Notes under the pieces: generated by a model | Databases searched by the model: none | The model's input: the letters and a program-made list of their open reading frames with translations, nothing else | Told to the model about the DNA's origin: nothing | Position numbers and translations under genes: made by a program | Part shown: positions 25,021 through 32,930 of the stretch, in pieces | How positions within the stretch are numbered: position 1 is the stretch's first letter | Layout of the letters: each line of letters starts with the position of its first letter | Assembly (NCBI GenBank): GCA_024231375.1 | Contig: JAAEQP010001655.1 | Coordinates: 1-47,387, forward strand | Source of the DNA: a bacterium | Lineage (GTDB): Bacteria; Hydrogenedentota; Hydrogenedentia; Hydrogenedentiales; SLHB01 | Length of the DNA stretch: 47,387 nt | Direction: 5' to 3'

Positions 25021-25150
25021 GATGATCGTTCCTTTTCTCGGGATTCCCCCCGGATGTCCTTCGAGCGTGGGTGTAGTGTATGCCACAGGGGGCGGGGTGA
25101 GGCAAGTTGGGGCGGGCATCTCGCGTTTCAGGGCAGTTGCCGGGGGGATT

Positions 25151-25176
25151 AGATCCTTCACTTCGTTCAGGATGAC
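25151..25176 (+). repeat. Dispersed repeat, family 2, copy 3
   Basis: AGATCCTTCACTTCGTTCAG then GATGAC, identical to the core of the copy at 11088. It lies 51 bp from a family 1 repeat. Confidence 0.85.
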
Positions 25177-25227
25177 ACGGAGGAGTGTGTTCGTGCGGAG
25201 GACCGGTGTGGCGACATGGCCACTTGG

Positions 25228-25299
25228 TTCGGTGACACGTAGTCGCGCCGGGAACACGTAGTCGCACCGGTGACGGCGCTTGGTACATGTCCCCGAGAG
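25228..25299 (-). repeat. Dispersed palindromic repeat, family 1, copy C (right half doubled)
   Basis: Inverted relative to copies A and B. Read on the minus strand it starts CTCGGGGACATGTACCAAGC, then carries the right half twice: GCGACTACGTGTTCCC followed by GCGACTACGTGTCACC. The doubled half makes it 21 bp longer than the other copies and shows how the unit can grow. Confidence 0.75.
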
Positions 25300-25407
25300 C
25301 TGAGACGGTCGCGACGTAGCGCGCCGCCACCACGGTGCTGCTCCGTTTGTGCGGTTCCTCCGATGTTCGCCGGAACCGGGGTAGGGGCGCAGGGGCGATC
25401 CTTTGGC

Positions 25408-26493
25408 CTATCCTCGCTCCCCCGACTCCCAGGCGGTCTCGAACATGGCGCGGGCATTTGCCAAGGGGACATCCCAGTGGAGTTCGGTGGAAGAGCCGAG
25501 GAAGTAGCCGCGGCCGTTGGTGTCGTGGATGGCTTGGCGGCAGGCCGTGCGGACCTCGTCGGGCGTGCCGAGGGGGAGCAACTGACTGACGTCGATGCCG
25601 CCGGTGAGGAACAGATTGGGATAGGCATCGCGGACGGTCTTGGGCGTCATGCCGGCGAGGACTTCGAGGGGGTTGAGCCCGTCGATGCCGGCGGCAACGA
25701 GGTCGTCGAGGATGGGCCAGAGGTTGCCGTCGGAATGGTAGAGGCAGAGGGTGTCGCGGGTGTGCCATGCGTCAACGAGACGTTTGAGGCGCGGCGCCCA
25801 GAGTTCGTGCAACCATGTTGGCGAAAAGATGGTGCCGGTCTTGTGGGCGATGTCGTCGTAGGTGAGAGCGACAGGAAACCGGCGCGGGTCGGCGATGACG
25901 GCTACGCGACGGAGTTCGGCTTCGTTGCGGGCGTCGAGCCATTCCTCCACCAGGTCGGGGCGTTCCATGAGCAAGTCGGTGAAGAGCGTCATGCCCGTGC
26001 CGGAGTACATGCCATCGAGGCCGACGCCGCTTTCGATGACGAGTACCGTAGGATCGTCGCGGCCCGTGGGGTCGGCTTCGGCGAAGATTGCGAGGATCTG
26101 GTCGATGTGGTTGTGGAAGGGGGCGGCGTCTTCGGGGCCGAAGGTGGTGGCGTTGAGGGCGCGGATGCGGTCTTCCACCCAGGGGACGAGGTCCGTGAAG
26201 TCGCGGAAGGGCCGTTTGACGGTCCAGCTTGTCCAGCGCTCCACCTGGACCCGGCGGCCATCTTCGCCCAGATCGGTCCTCAGCCGTTGAGGCCCGGTGA
26301 TCATGCGGGTCATATCGAGGGTGCGGCCGACGGCGCGGGCGGTGGTCTTCCAACCGTCCTCGTAGGTGAGGGGGCGCCCGGCGTAATGCTCGATGACAGG
26401 GTCGCTCTGGAGGATGTCGTAGAGGGGGACGCGGTCGGTTTCCTCGAACCGGATGGTGCGCATCGCGCGTTCGCGTTTGGTCATCTCGGCCAT
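25408..26493 (-). CDS. URO-D family protein, second copy with HSDGN site
   Basis: A 361-residue URO-D superfamily barrel (MTKRERAMRTIRFEETDRVP). It shares the layout of the protein at 11943, with AAGIDGLNPLEVLAGMTPK after the metal-site region. The motif reads H253-S-D255-G-N: the Cys that ligates zinc in MtaA/CmuA-type enzymes is Asp. HSDGN forms are common in uncharacterised relatives from PVC-type genomes, so the change is a subfamily trait and the activity may differ. It stands alone without a GYD partner. GGAGCCGCGCC precedes the ATG. Confidence 0.8.
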   Translation of the reverse strand: MAEMTKRERAMRTIRFEETDRVPLYDILQSDPVIEHYAGRPLTYEDGWKTTARAVGRTLDMTRMITGPQRLRTDLGEDGRRVQVERWTSWTVKRPFRDFTDLVPWVEDRIRALNATTFGPEDAAPFHNHIDQILAIFAEADPTGRDDPTVLVIESGVGLDGMYSGTGMTLFTDLLMERPDLVEEWLDARNEAELRRVAVIADPRRFPVALTYDDIAHKTGTIFSPTWLHELWAPRLKRLVDAWHTRDTLCLYHSDGNLWPILDDLVAAGIDGLNPLEVLAGMTPKTVRDAYPNLFLTGGIDVSQLLPLGTPDEVRTACRQAIHDTNGRGYFLGSSTELHWDVPLANARAMFETAWESGERG

Positions 26494-26580
26494 GGCGCGG
26501 CTCCTCGGTTTCGTGCGGGACGGCGGGGAGAGTATAGCGGGTGGGGGGTGGGAAGGGCACGCGTTTGAGGTTGCCTCGTT

Positions 26581-26608
26581 TTGACGGACACGTAAGGGTC
26601 ATTAGAAT
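26581..26608 (+). promoter_or_regulatory. Promoter-like sequence at the IS remnant
   Basis: TTGACG at 26581-26586, 16 nt, then TAGAAT at 26603-26608, 20 nt before the transposase-like start. It may be the left end of the insertion sequence carrying its own promoter. Confidence 0.5.
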
Positions 26609-26628
26609 GTAGGAAAGGAGACCTGAAC

Positions 26629-26757
26629 GTGTCACGCAGAAGATATGACGAGGAATTTAAGCGGAATGCAGTTGAACTGCTTCTGGGCGGAGGCCATGAC
26701 CTGAAGCCGCTGGCTCGTGAATTAGGGGTATGCCCGACGACGTTACGGGAGTGGCGG
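26629..26757 (+). pseudogene. IS3-type transposase OrfA remnant (N-terminal only)
   Basis: GTG start with AAGGAG 8 nt upstream. It reads MSRRRYDEEFKRNAVELLLG ... LARELGVCPTTLREWR, the helix-turn-helix start of IS3-family OrfA (HTH_Tnp_1). After EWR at about residue 43 the similarity ends and the frame runs on into unrelated sequence, so it lacks the rest of OrfA and all of OrfB. The lower GC of the first part (AGAAGATATGACGAGGAATT) differs from the neighbours, as expected for imported DNA. A matching right end was not found. Confidence 0.75.
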
Positions 26758-26864
26758 GAGTTCGTTCTCGATCTGTTGCGCACGCGATGCCGTATGCCGT
26801 CCTTCGATTGCGTTCACTATATAGGACGCGAGAAAACGCGACGAAGTTCAATGGCAGGCGGATT

Positions 26865-28415
26865 TCACACGCTCGGCAGGTTCATAGAGAACGCCGTCGT
26901 ACCATCGTGGGTTTCGGCGAGGACGAGGTCGCCGTGGTGGGCGCGGACGATTTCGCGGGCGAGGCTGAGGCCAAGGCCGGCGCCGCTCACGCGGCGGCCG
27001 CGGGATTTGTCGCCGCGGTAGAAGCGGGTGAACACGTTGTCGCGGTCTTCGGGCGGGATGCCGCGGCCGGTGTTGGCGATGGTGAGTCGAACGTCGCCGC
27101 CATCGGGGTGAAGCACGAACCGGACGAATCCGCCCTTCGTGTTGTATTTCATGGCGTTGGCGGCGAGGTTCTGGACGACCTGCTTCATGAGATCGGCGTC
27201 GGCGTTGACGTGTTGGTCCGGGGCGAGGTCGGTCTCGACGGTGAGTTTGGGCGCGAGGATTTCGGAGTCTTCGGCGATGGCCTCGACCAACTCACTGAGG
27301 TTCAAGGGACGGAGATTGAGTTTGAGTTCGCCCGCGTCGATGCGGGACAGGATGAGGAGTTTGCGGGTGATGCTCTTGAGGCGTTGGAGCTCCTTGGCCA
27401 GCGCTTCGTAACGGCGCTGCTCGTCGGAACCCGGTTCGGCCTCGCTCACGGCCCGTTCCAACTGCGCCTGGAGAACGGTCAGCGGCGTCTTGAGTTCGTG
27501 CGACGCGTCGGCGCTGAACCGAATGGCTTGGTCGAAACTCGCCTCCAACCATTCCATCATATCGTTGAACACGGTGACGAGTTTGGCGAATTCTCGGTCC
27601 GTGTCGGCGCCGTCCACGCGCTGGTCAAGACCTTCGGCTTTGACGCGTTCGATGGCGCCGGTGACGGATTCGATGGGTTTGAGGGCACGATGCGACATCC
27701 ACCAGGCGCCCAACGCGACGAACATCAACGCGACGGGGAAAATCATGAGCAGCGCGTTGCGCACCTGGGCCATTTCGGTCGTGACCCGTTGGGTGTTGAG
27801 TCCCAGGACAACCGTGACCTCGGGCGATCCCATCATGCCGATGCGCCACTCGGTCCCACCGGTGCGGTGCGTCGAGAACTCTGGTGCCTTCAGGGGAATG
27901 GGCGGCGGTCCCATGCCACCATGTGGGCCATCGGGACGGCCACGAGGACCGCCTTCCCCGGGCTGTTCCTGGAAGCCCGCGACGTCACCGCGCCGTTCGG
28001 GCGGCGGACCGGGCCGGTCGCTCCGCGATGGGGCTTCGAGGTGCGGGTAGTCGCCCCATTCGTCTGGCGGCGGAAACGCGCCGGTGGAGAGGTCATCGGG
28101 CCAGTTCGAGGAAGCGTAGAGAATGCTGTCGTTGCGATTCTTAACGAGCAGGATGAAGGTGTCCTCCTCTTCGCCGCCAAAGAAGAAGCGGAGCGAGTCG
28201 CTCACGCGCTCCCACTGTTCCGGACCACGTGGCATCGTGAGAGGCCTGTGAATGGATTCCCTGATGTCTCTGTCCATTCGGCCAATGGCAATGCGCTGTA
28301 CGGCGGCAAAGGTGAGGGTTCCGAAGACCAGGAGAACCGCGCCGGATACGGCGACCGACAGCAGGGCGATGCGCAGCCTGAAGGACGTGATGCGAAGCGA
28401 AGGCGGGTGCTTCAT
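26865..28415 (-). CDS. Sensor histidine kinase (periplasmic sensor, HAMP)
   Basis: A 516-residue transmembrane kinase. Membrane segments lie at 17-40 and 218-240 around a periplasmic sensor. HAMP follows at about 242-295, the phospho-acceptor His306 lies in SADASHELKTPL, and HATPase_c motifs (NLAANAMKYN, NTGRGIPPED, SGAGLGLSLA) end it. The sensor carries a Pro/Gly/Arg-rich stretch at 130-172 (PPPERRGD, GGPRGRPDGPHGGMGPPP), unusual for the family. Overall it resembles heavy-metal-type (CusS/CzcS-like) kinases. It starts in an ATGA overlap with the regulator gene upstream, so the two are translationally coupled. Confidence 0.92.
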   Translation of the reverse strand: MKHPPSLRITSFRLRIALLSVAVSGAVLLVFGTLTFAAVQRIAIGRMDRDIRESIHRPLTMPRGPEQWERVSDSLRFFFGGEEEDTFILLVKNRNDSILYASSNWPDDLSTGAFPPPDEWGDYPHLEAPSRSDRPGPPPERRGDVAGFQEQPGEGGPRGRPDGPHGGMGPPPIPLKAPEFSTHRTGGTEWRIGMMGSPEVTVVLGLNTQRVTTEMAQVRNALLMIFPVALMFVALGAWWMSHRALKPIESVTGAIERVKAEGLDQRVDGADTDREFAKLVTVFNDMMEWLEASFDQAIRFSADASHELKTPLTVLQAQLERAVSEAEPGSDEQRRYEALAKELQRLKSITRKLLILSRIDAGELKLNLRPLNLSELVEAIAEDSEILAPKLTVETDLAPDQHVNADADLMKQVVQNLAANAMKYNTKGGFVRFVLHPDGGDVRLTIANTGRGIPPEDRDNVFTRFYRGDKSRGRRVSGAGLGLSLAREIVRAHHGDLVLAETHDGTTAFSMNLPSV

Positions 28416-29083
28416 AGCTTCACAAACCTGTACCCGACTCCGCGGACGGTGTCGATGAGGTCGGTGTCTGAATCGCCCCGGATCTTCTTGCGCAGGCGTT
28501 GGATGTACACGTCGACAAGGTTGGTGTTGGGATCGAAATCGTAGCCCCAGACGTGTTCGATGATCTGGGTGCGCGTAAAGACGCGTCCCGGTGATCGCAT
28601 TAGGTATTCGAGCAAACCGAACTCGCGGGCGGTGAGCCGGATGGGCCGGTCGCCCCGTTTCACCTCGCGGGTGATGAGATTGGCCGTGAAGTCGCCCGCC
28701 TGCAGGACGCTGAGTTGGTTGCCGGACGCCCGGCGCACGAGGGCGTGAATGCGCGAGATGAGTTCCTCCACGTAGAAGGGTTTGGTCATGTAATCATCGG
28801 CGCCAAGGTCGAGTCCTTCGATACGTTCGTCCAGTTCACCTCGGGCGGTCAGAAGGATGATGGGGACGGCGTTCCGTTGCTTGCGAAGACTTCGGAGAAT
28901 ACTCAGGCCGTCGCGGCCGGGGAGCATGATGTCCAGGACGATGGCGTCGTACTGACGCGTACTGGCCAAATCGTGGGCTTCGGTTCCGTCATAGCAGACC
29001 TCGACCTGGAAACCTTGTTCTTCCAGGCCCTTTTGAATCAGGCCGGCCACCTGCTTTTCATCTTCTACCACGAGCACGTTCAT
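28412..29083 (-). CDS. OmpR/PhoB-family response regulator
   Basis: A 223-residue regulator. The receiver has Asp8/Glu9-type acidic residues in VVEDE, phospho-acceptor Asp51 (VLDIMLPG), and Lys in MTKPF. The C-terminal winged helix shows REVKRGDRPIRLTAREFGLL and VDVYIQRLRKKI. It partners the kinase at 26865. The start at 29083 lacks a good ribosome site; a longer open frame to 30442 runs antisense through the DUF1566 gene and was rejected. The palindromes just upstream are likely binding sites for this protein. Confidence 0.93.
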   Translation of the reverse strand: MNVLVVEDEKQVAGLIQKGLEEQGFQVEVCYDGTEAHDLASTRQYDAIVLDIMLPGRDGLSILRSLRKQRNAVPIILLTARGELDERIEGLDLGADDYMTKPFYVEELISRIHALVRRASGNQLSVLQAGDFTANLITREVKRGDRPIRLTAREFGLLEYLMRSPGRVFTRTQIIEHVWGYDFDPNTNLVDVYIQRLRKKIRGDSDTDLIDTVRGVGYRFVKL

Positions 29084-29099
29084 AGCATGGGAAGTATAA

Positions 29100-29114
29100 C
29101 ACCCAAAATGGGTG
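29100..29114. promoter_or_regulatory. Short palindrome upstream of the regulator gene
   Basis: CACCC-AAAAT-GGGTG, a 5-bp inverted repeat 17 nt upstream of the regulator start codon. It may be an operator or part of the 5' leader. Confidence 0.35.
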
Positions 29115-29130
29115 AAGACGGCGCGTTTTC

Positions 29131-29148
29131 CATTACAGATCTGTAATG
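29131..29148. promoter_or_regulatory. Perfect 18-bp palindrome, candidate response-regulator site
   Basis: CATTACAGATCTGTAATG is perfectly symmetric and AT-rich against its GC-rich surroundings. It lies between the divergent two-component genes and the DUF1566 gene, 47 nt from the regulator start. The TTACA-N4-TGTAA core resembles sites described for CopR/CusR/CzcR-type regulators. Control of both divergent genes is inference. Confidence 0.6.
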
Positions 29149-29239
29149 AACGTGCGCGGGTTGCGTTCATGTTCGACGGGTAGACTTTCAAGCGTGAAGT
29201 CACTTGAGACCGGTTCGACATTCGATGGAGGTAGCCGCG

Positions 29240-30844
29240 ATGAGACAGAGCGTGTCGATGGAGACGAGATTCGGGTTGGGCGTTGGGTTGGTGGGTGTGG
29301 TGGCGGTCTTCCTGACGGGGCATGCGTGGGGCGCGGCGGATTCGTACCCCGTTGTCGATACCGGCCAGGACCAGTGCTACAACGCGGCTGGAAGCGCCAT
29401 CGCGGCGCCGTCGGTGGGCCAGGCCTTCCATGGTCAAGATGCGCAGTACACCGGCATCGTGTCGAGCTACACGTTCAGCGGCGGCGCTCTTGCCGTCTAC
29501 GACACCAACACGAGGCTCACGTGGCAACGGACCGCCGACACGGACGGCGATGGCGACATTGACGCCAGTGACAAGCTGACGTGGGCCGAGGCGCAAGCAT
29601 ACCCGGCGACCCTCAACGCGGCGAGCTACGGCGGCTACACGGATTGGCGGTTGCCGTCCATCAAGGAGCTGTATTCGCTGATGGACTTTCGCGGCACTGA
29701 CCCCAGCGGCTACGAAGGCAGCGACACGTCGGGTCTCGTTCCCTACATCGACACGGACTACTTCGATTTTGCCTACGGCGACACGAGTGCGGGCGAACGC
29801 ATCATCGACGCCCAGTACGCGTCGAGCACGTTGTACGTCAGCACGACCGGCGGCGGCGATCAGACGCTTTTCGGCGTGAACTTCGCGGACGGCCGCATCA
29901 AGGGGTACGGGCTGAGCCTGTTTGGTTCGGACAAGACGTTCTTCGTGATCTGCTGTCGCGGGAACAGCGATTACGGCGCGAACGATTACGCCAACAACGG
30001 CGACGGCACGGTGACGGACAGTGCTACGGGGTTGATGTGGCAGCAGGCAGACAGCGGTTCGGGGCTGACATGGGAGGCGGCGCTGAGCTATGCCGAGAAT
30101 CTGACCCTGGGCGGTCACAACGATTGGCGGCTGCCCAACGCCAAGGAACTGCAGAGCATCGTGGACTACGCGCGGTCGCCGGACACAACGGCATCGCCTG
30201 CTATCGATCCCGTGTTTGGCAGCACGGCCATCGTCAATGAAGCGGGTGCGGTCGACTATGCCGCCTACTGGACGGGCACGACCCACGTGAACTGGACCGC
30301 GTCGCCGGGCGCGTATGCGGCCTACGTCTGTTTCGGCCGGGCCATGGGGTACATGAACGGCGGTTGGCTCGATGTGCATGGCGCGGGCGCGCAGCGAAGC
30401 GACCCCAAGACCGGCGACCCCGGAAACTATCCGACGGGCCATGGCCCCCAGGGCGACGCCATCCGAATCTACAACTACGTGCGGTGCGTGCGGGATGCGG
30501 AGCCGCCCGTGATCGACGACCTGGACGGAGACGGCCTGACGAACGACCAGGAAACGCAGGACCTCGACCTGGACACGCCCGGCGTACAGAACCCGTTTGA
30601 CCCGGACAACGCCGATACCACGGGCGACAACGGCCAGGTGGGTGCGGACGGCGTTCCGGACGGGCAGAACGATTGGGACGGCGACGGCATGACGAATGCC
30701 CAGGAGTTCACTTGGGGATACGACCCACTGGACCCAACCAGTTTCACCGAAGTGCCCGCGGCAGGGGCGTTCGGGTTGTGCGTGCTGGTCCTCTTGGGCG
30801 CTGGTCTGCTAGGCGTGCGGGCTCTGCAGAGGGCCGAGGGGTAG
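29240..30844 (+). CDS. DUF1566 (Lcl) domain surface protein with calcium-type repeats and C-terminal anchor
   Basis: A 534-residue exported protein with a signal peptide (LGVGLVGVVAVFLTGHAWGA). Two Lcl/DUF1566 domains are visible, each with LTWxEA and DWRLPxxKEL signatures (TDWRLPSIKELYSL and NDWRLPNAKELQSI). Next come Asp-rich thrombospondin-3-like calcium motifs (DLDGDGLTNDQE, DWDGDGMTNAQE). The C-terminus is VPAAGAFGLCVLVLLGAGLL then Arg, a hydrophobic segment with a basic tail like CTERM sorting signals. The Lcl fold is related to C-type-lectin-like domains of adhesins. GGAGGT precedes the ATG at 29240. It is divergent from the two-component system, which may control it. Confidence 0.85.
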   Translation: MRQSVSMETRFGLGVGLVGVVAVFLTGHAWGAADSYPVVDTGQDQCYNAAGSAIAAPSVGQAFHGQDAQYTGIVSSYTFSGGALAVYDTNTRLTWQRTADTDGDGDIDASDKLTWAEAQAYPATLNAASYGGYTDWRLPSIKELYSLMDFRGTDPSGYEGSDTSGLVPYIDTDYFDFAYGDTSAGERIIDAQYASSTLYVSTTGGGDQTLFGVNFADGRIKGYGLSLFGSDKTFFVICCRGNSDYGANDYANNGDGTVTDSATGLMWQQADSGSGLTWEAALSYAENLTLGGHNDWRLPNAKELQSIVDYARSPDTTASPAIDPVFGSTAIVNEAGAVDYAAYWTGTTHVNWTASPGAYAAYVCFGRAMGYMNGGWLDVHGAGAQRSDPKTGDPGNYPTGHGPQGDAIRIYNYVRCVRDAEPPVIDDLDGDGLTNDQETQDLDLDTPGVQNPFDPDNADTTGDNGQVGADGVPDGQNDWDGDGMTNAQEFTWGYDPLDPTSFTEVPAAGAFGLCVLVLLGAGLLGVRALQRAEG

Positions 30845-30861
30845 CTCTTGCTGTTGAGAGT

Positions 30862-30973
30862 CGAACCCTACCGGGTTCGGTGAAGAAGGGTTTCGATCCC
30901 CGGGTAGCCCAGGCGGCTCCTGCGGAGCCGTCCGGGCAACCCGGGGCTTTGGTTGTCGAACCCTCCGGGTTCG
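30862..30973. repeat. Nested palindromes forming a compound repeat (BIME-like)
   Basis: Three symmetric units in a row: CGAACCC-TACC-GGGTTCG (30862-30879); a large hairpin at 30898-30946 with two 23-nt arms (20 of 23 positions pair) around TGC; and CGAACCC-TCC-GGGTTCG (30957-30973). It follows the DUF1566 stop directly and could act as its terminator, though no T-run follows. The arrangement resembles REP/BIME elements. Confidence 0.75.
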
Positions 30974-31134
30974 TTCTTGAGCGGTGGCACCGTTGAATCG
31001 CCCATCAATGGCCCTTGGCACTCACCTCGCTGATTCTTGTATCCTACGGCCGAATCCTCGCGGCAACCGCAGGAAGCCTTGCTGCGAGGTTGCCTGGGAC
31101 TTGGTGGGATCGGAATCGGACAGAGGAACACAGC

Positions 31135-32781
31135 ATGAAGAACGGCGCCAAGCTTTCTATCGTCGCTTTCCTGGTGGGAACGGGCTGTGCGACGACGCAC
31201 GCCGAACCGCCGGTGTACGAGGCGGACATTGTCATCTATGGCGGCACGTCCGCGGCGGTTGCGTCCGCGGTGCAGGCGCAGCGCATGGGTAAGTCGGTCG
31301 TAGTCGTCTGCCCGGACACGCATTTGGGGGGATTGTCGTCGGGCGGGTTGGGGTGGACCGACACGGGCGACAAGTCGGTTATTGGGGGCGTATCGCGCGA
31401 ATTCTATCACCGGGTGTGGCGGCACTACGACAGGCCCGAGGCTTGGAAGTGGCAGGAGCGTTCCGAGTACGGCAACAAGGGTCAGGGCACGCCTGCCATG
31501 GACGGCGACGAGCGTACCATGTGGATCTTCGAGCCGCATGTGGCGGAGCAGGCCTTCGACGATCTCATCGAAGAGCACGGAATTCCCCTATACCGCGACG
31601 AGTGGTTGGATCGCGAGGGAGGTGTAGAGACGGATGGGAATCGGATTCTTGCCATCACCACCCTCAGCGGCAGCACGTACCGGGGCAAGGTGTTCATCGA
31701 CGCGACCTATGAGGGCGACCTTATGGCAGCGGCCGGGGTCAACTATCACGTGGGCCGCGAAGCCAACAGCGTCTACGACGAGCAATGGAATGGCGTTCAG
31801 GTGGGCGTATTGCACCATCAGCACCATTTCGGCGAGATGCAGATATCGCCGTATGTGACGCCCGGCGACCCGTCGAGCGGTCTGCTGCCGCGCATTTCGG
31901 CGGAGGACCCAGGGAAGAAGGGAGAAGGCGACCATCGGGTGCAGGCCTATTGTTTCCGCATGTGCTTGACCAATCACAAGGACAACCGCATGCCCTTTCC
32001 GAAGCCGGACGGCTATGACGCGAGCCAATACGAACTCCTCTTGCGGATTCTCGACGAGGGATGGCGCGACGTCTTCAAGAAGTTCGATCCCATCCCGAAT
32101 CGCAAGACGGACACGAACAACCATGGACCCTTCAGCACGGACAACATCGGCATGAACTACGATTATCCCGATGGTTCGTACGAGCGCCGCCGAGAGATCA
32201 TGCGGGAACACGAGACGTATCAGAAGGGGTTAATGTACTTCCTGGCAAACGACCCCCGGGTGCCGGACGATGTGCGGAACCGCATGAGCCGTTGGGGGCT
32301 ACCTAGGGACGAATTCGTGGACAACGGCCACTGGCCGCATCAGCTCTACATCCGCGAGGCGCGGCGTATGGTGGGCGAATACGTCATGAACGGGAACGAC
32401 GTGCTGCGCAAGCGCGAGGTTCCCGAACCCATCGGCATGGGATCCTACGTGATGGACTCGCACAACGTACAGCGATACGTGAAACCCGATGGGTTCGTGC
32501 AGAACGAAGGCGACATCGGGGTGCATCCCAAGGGGTCCTATCGCATCGCCTATGGTTCCCTCGTGCCAAAGAAGGACGAGTGCGCGAATCTCCTCGTGCC
32601 CATATGCCTTTCGAGTTCACACATCGCCTTCGGGTCCATCCGCATGGAGCCCGTGTTCATGATTCTGGGCCAAAGCGCCGCCACGGCCGCCGTGCACAGC
32701 CTCGATGAAACGTGCGCGGTGCAGGATGTGGATTACGACAAGCTCCGCGAGCGCCTTGTCGCCGATGGACAACGCTTGTAG
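31135..32781 (+). CDS. FAD-dependent oxidoreductase (FAD_oxidored family), exported
   Basis: A 548-residue flavoprotein. A signal peptide (AKLSIVAFLVGTGCATTHAE) is followed by the dinucleotide fold YEADIVIYGGTSAAVASAVQAQ, HLGGLSSGGLGWTD and the FAD-linked VFIDATYEGDLMAAAGV. The C-terminus holds NLLVPICLSSSHIAFGSIRMEP and LGQSAATAAV. The family (PF12831-like) is common in Planctomycetes and Bacteroidetes, often near polysaccharide genes; substrates are unknown. The ATG at 31135 has AGAGGA 8 nt upstream; 40 further codons upstream in frame look non-coding. Followed after 150 nt by a sulfatase, possibly in the same unit. Confidence 0.82.
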   Translation: MKNGAKLSIVAFLVGTGCATTHAEPPVYEADIVIYGGTSAAVASAVQAQRMGKSVVVVCPDTHLGGLSSGGLGWTDTGDKSVIGGVSREFYHRVWRHYDRPEAWKWQERSEYGNKGQGTPAMDGDERTMWIFEPHVAEQAFDDLIEEHGIPLYRDEWLDREGGVETDGNRILAITTLSGSTYRGKVFIDATYEGDLMAAAGVNYHVGREANSVYDEQWNGVQVGVLHHQHHFGEMQISPYVTPGDPSSGLLPRISAEDPGKKGEGDHRVQAYCFRMCLTNHKDNRMPFPKPDGYDASQYELLLRILDEGWRDVFKKFDPIPNRKTDTNNHGPFSTDNIGMNYDYPDGSYERRREIMREHETYQKGLMYFLANDPRVPDDVRNRMSRWGLPRDEFVDNGHWPHQLYIREARRMVGEYVMNGNDVLRKREVPEPIGMGSYVMDSHNVQRYVKPDGFVQNEGDIGVHPKGSYRIAYGSLVPKKDECANLLVPICLSSSHIAFGSIRMEPVFMILGQSAATAAVHSLDETCAVQDVDYDKLRERLVADGQRL

Positions 32782-32848
32782 GGATGGGGAAGCTCTGCTC
32801 AGCCAAGACAGCCTCATGGCGCGGCGTCGAGTCAGTCGGGCCATCTTA

Positions 32849-32880
32849 CCCTCTCCCACCGGGAGAGGGCAGGGTGAGGG
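32849..32880 (+). repeat. CCCTCTCCC-type hairpin repeat
   Basis: CCCTCTCCC, ACC, GGGAGAGGG (perfect 9-bp stem, 32849-32869), then CAGGGTGAGGG. This is a well-known dispersed intergenic repeat of many GC-rich bacteria. It can serve as a transcription pause or weak terminator after the oxidoreductase gene. Confidence 0.8.
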
Positions 32881-32930
32881 GTCTTTCCTTGTTAAGTCTT
32901 CGGAAGCGTCCGCGAGAGAGGAGGTAGGTC

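Larger units (their letters stand above)
25021..25407. other. Repeat-rich intergenic region
   Basis: 387 nt without a supported gene between two minus-strand genes. It contains family 2 and family 1 repeats next to each other, plus a 7-bp stem (CGGTTCC at 25352 with GGAACCG at 25372) that may be a terminator for the UroD-like gene. Confidence 0.5.

Noticed and set aside
22816..26568. Long plus-strand open frames opposite the propeller and UroD genes
   Set aside because: Antisense to genes with signal peptides and recognisable domains; amino-acid composition is that of a GC-rich shadow frame.
26758..27021. Continuation of the IS3-type transposase frame
   Set aside because: Similarity to OrfA ends at the EWR motif; the remainder is antisense to the histidine kinase and unrelated.
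29084..30442. N-terminal extension of the response regulator over the DUF1566 gene
   Set aside because: The regulator homology starts at MNVLVVEDE (29083); the extension is antisense to a well-supported gene and crosses the promoter region.
30862..30973. tRNA gene (GGGTTCG and TCGAACC stretches)
   Set aside because: The stretches belong to short palindromes; no cloverleaf with acceptor and anticodon arms can be drawn.
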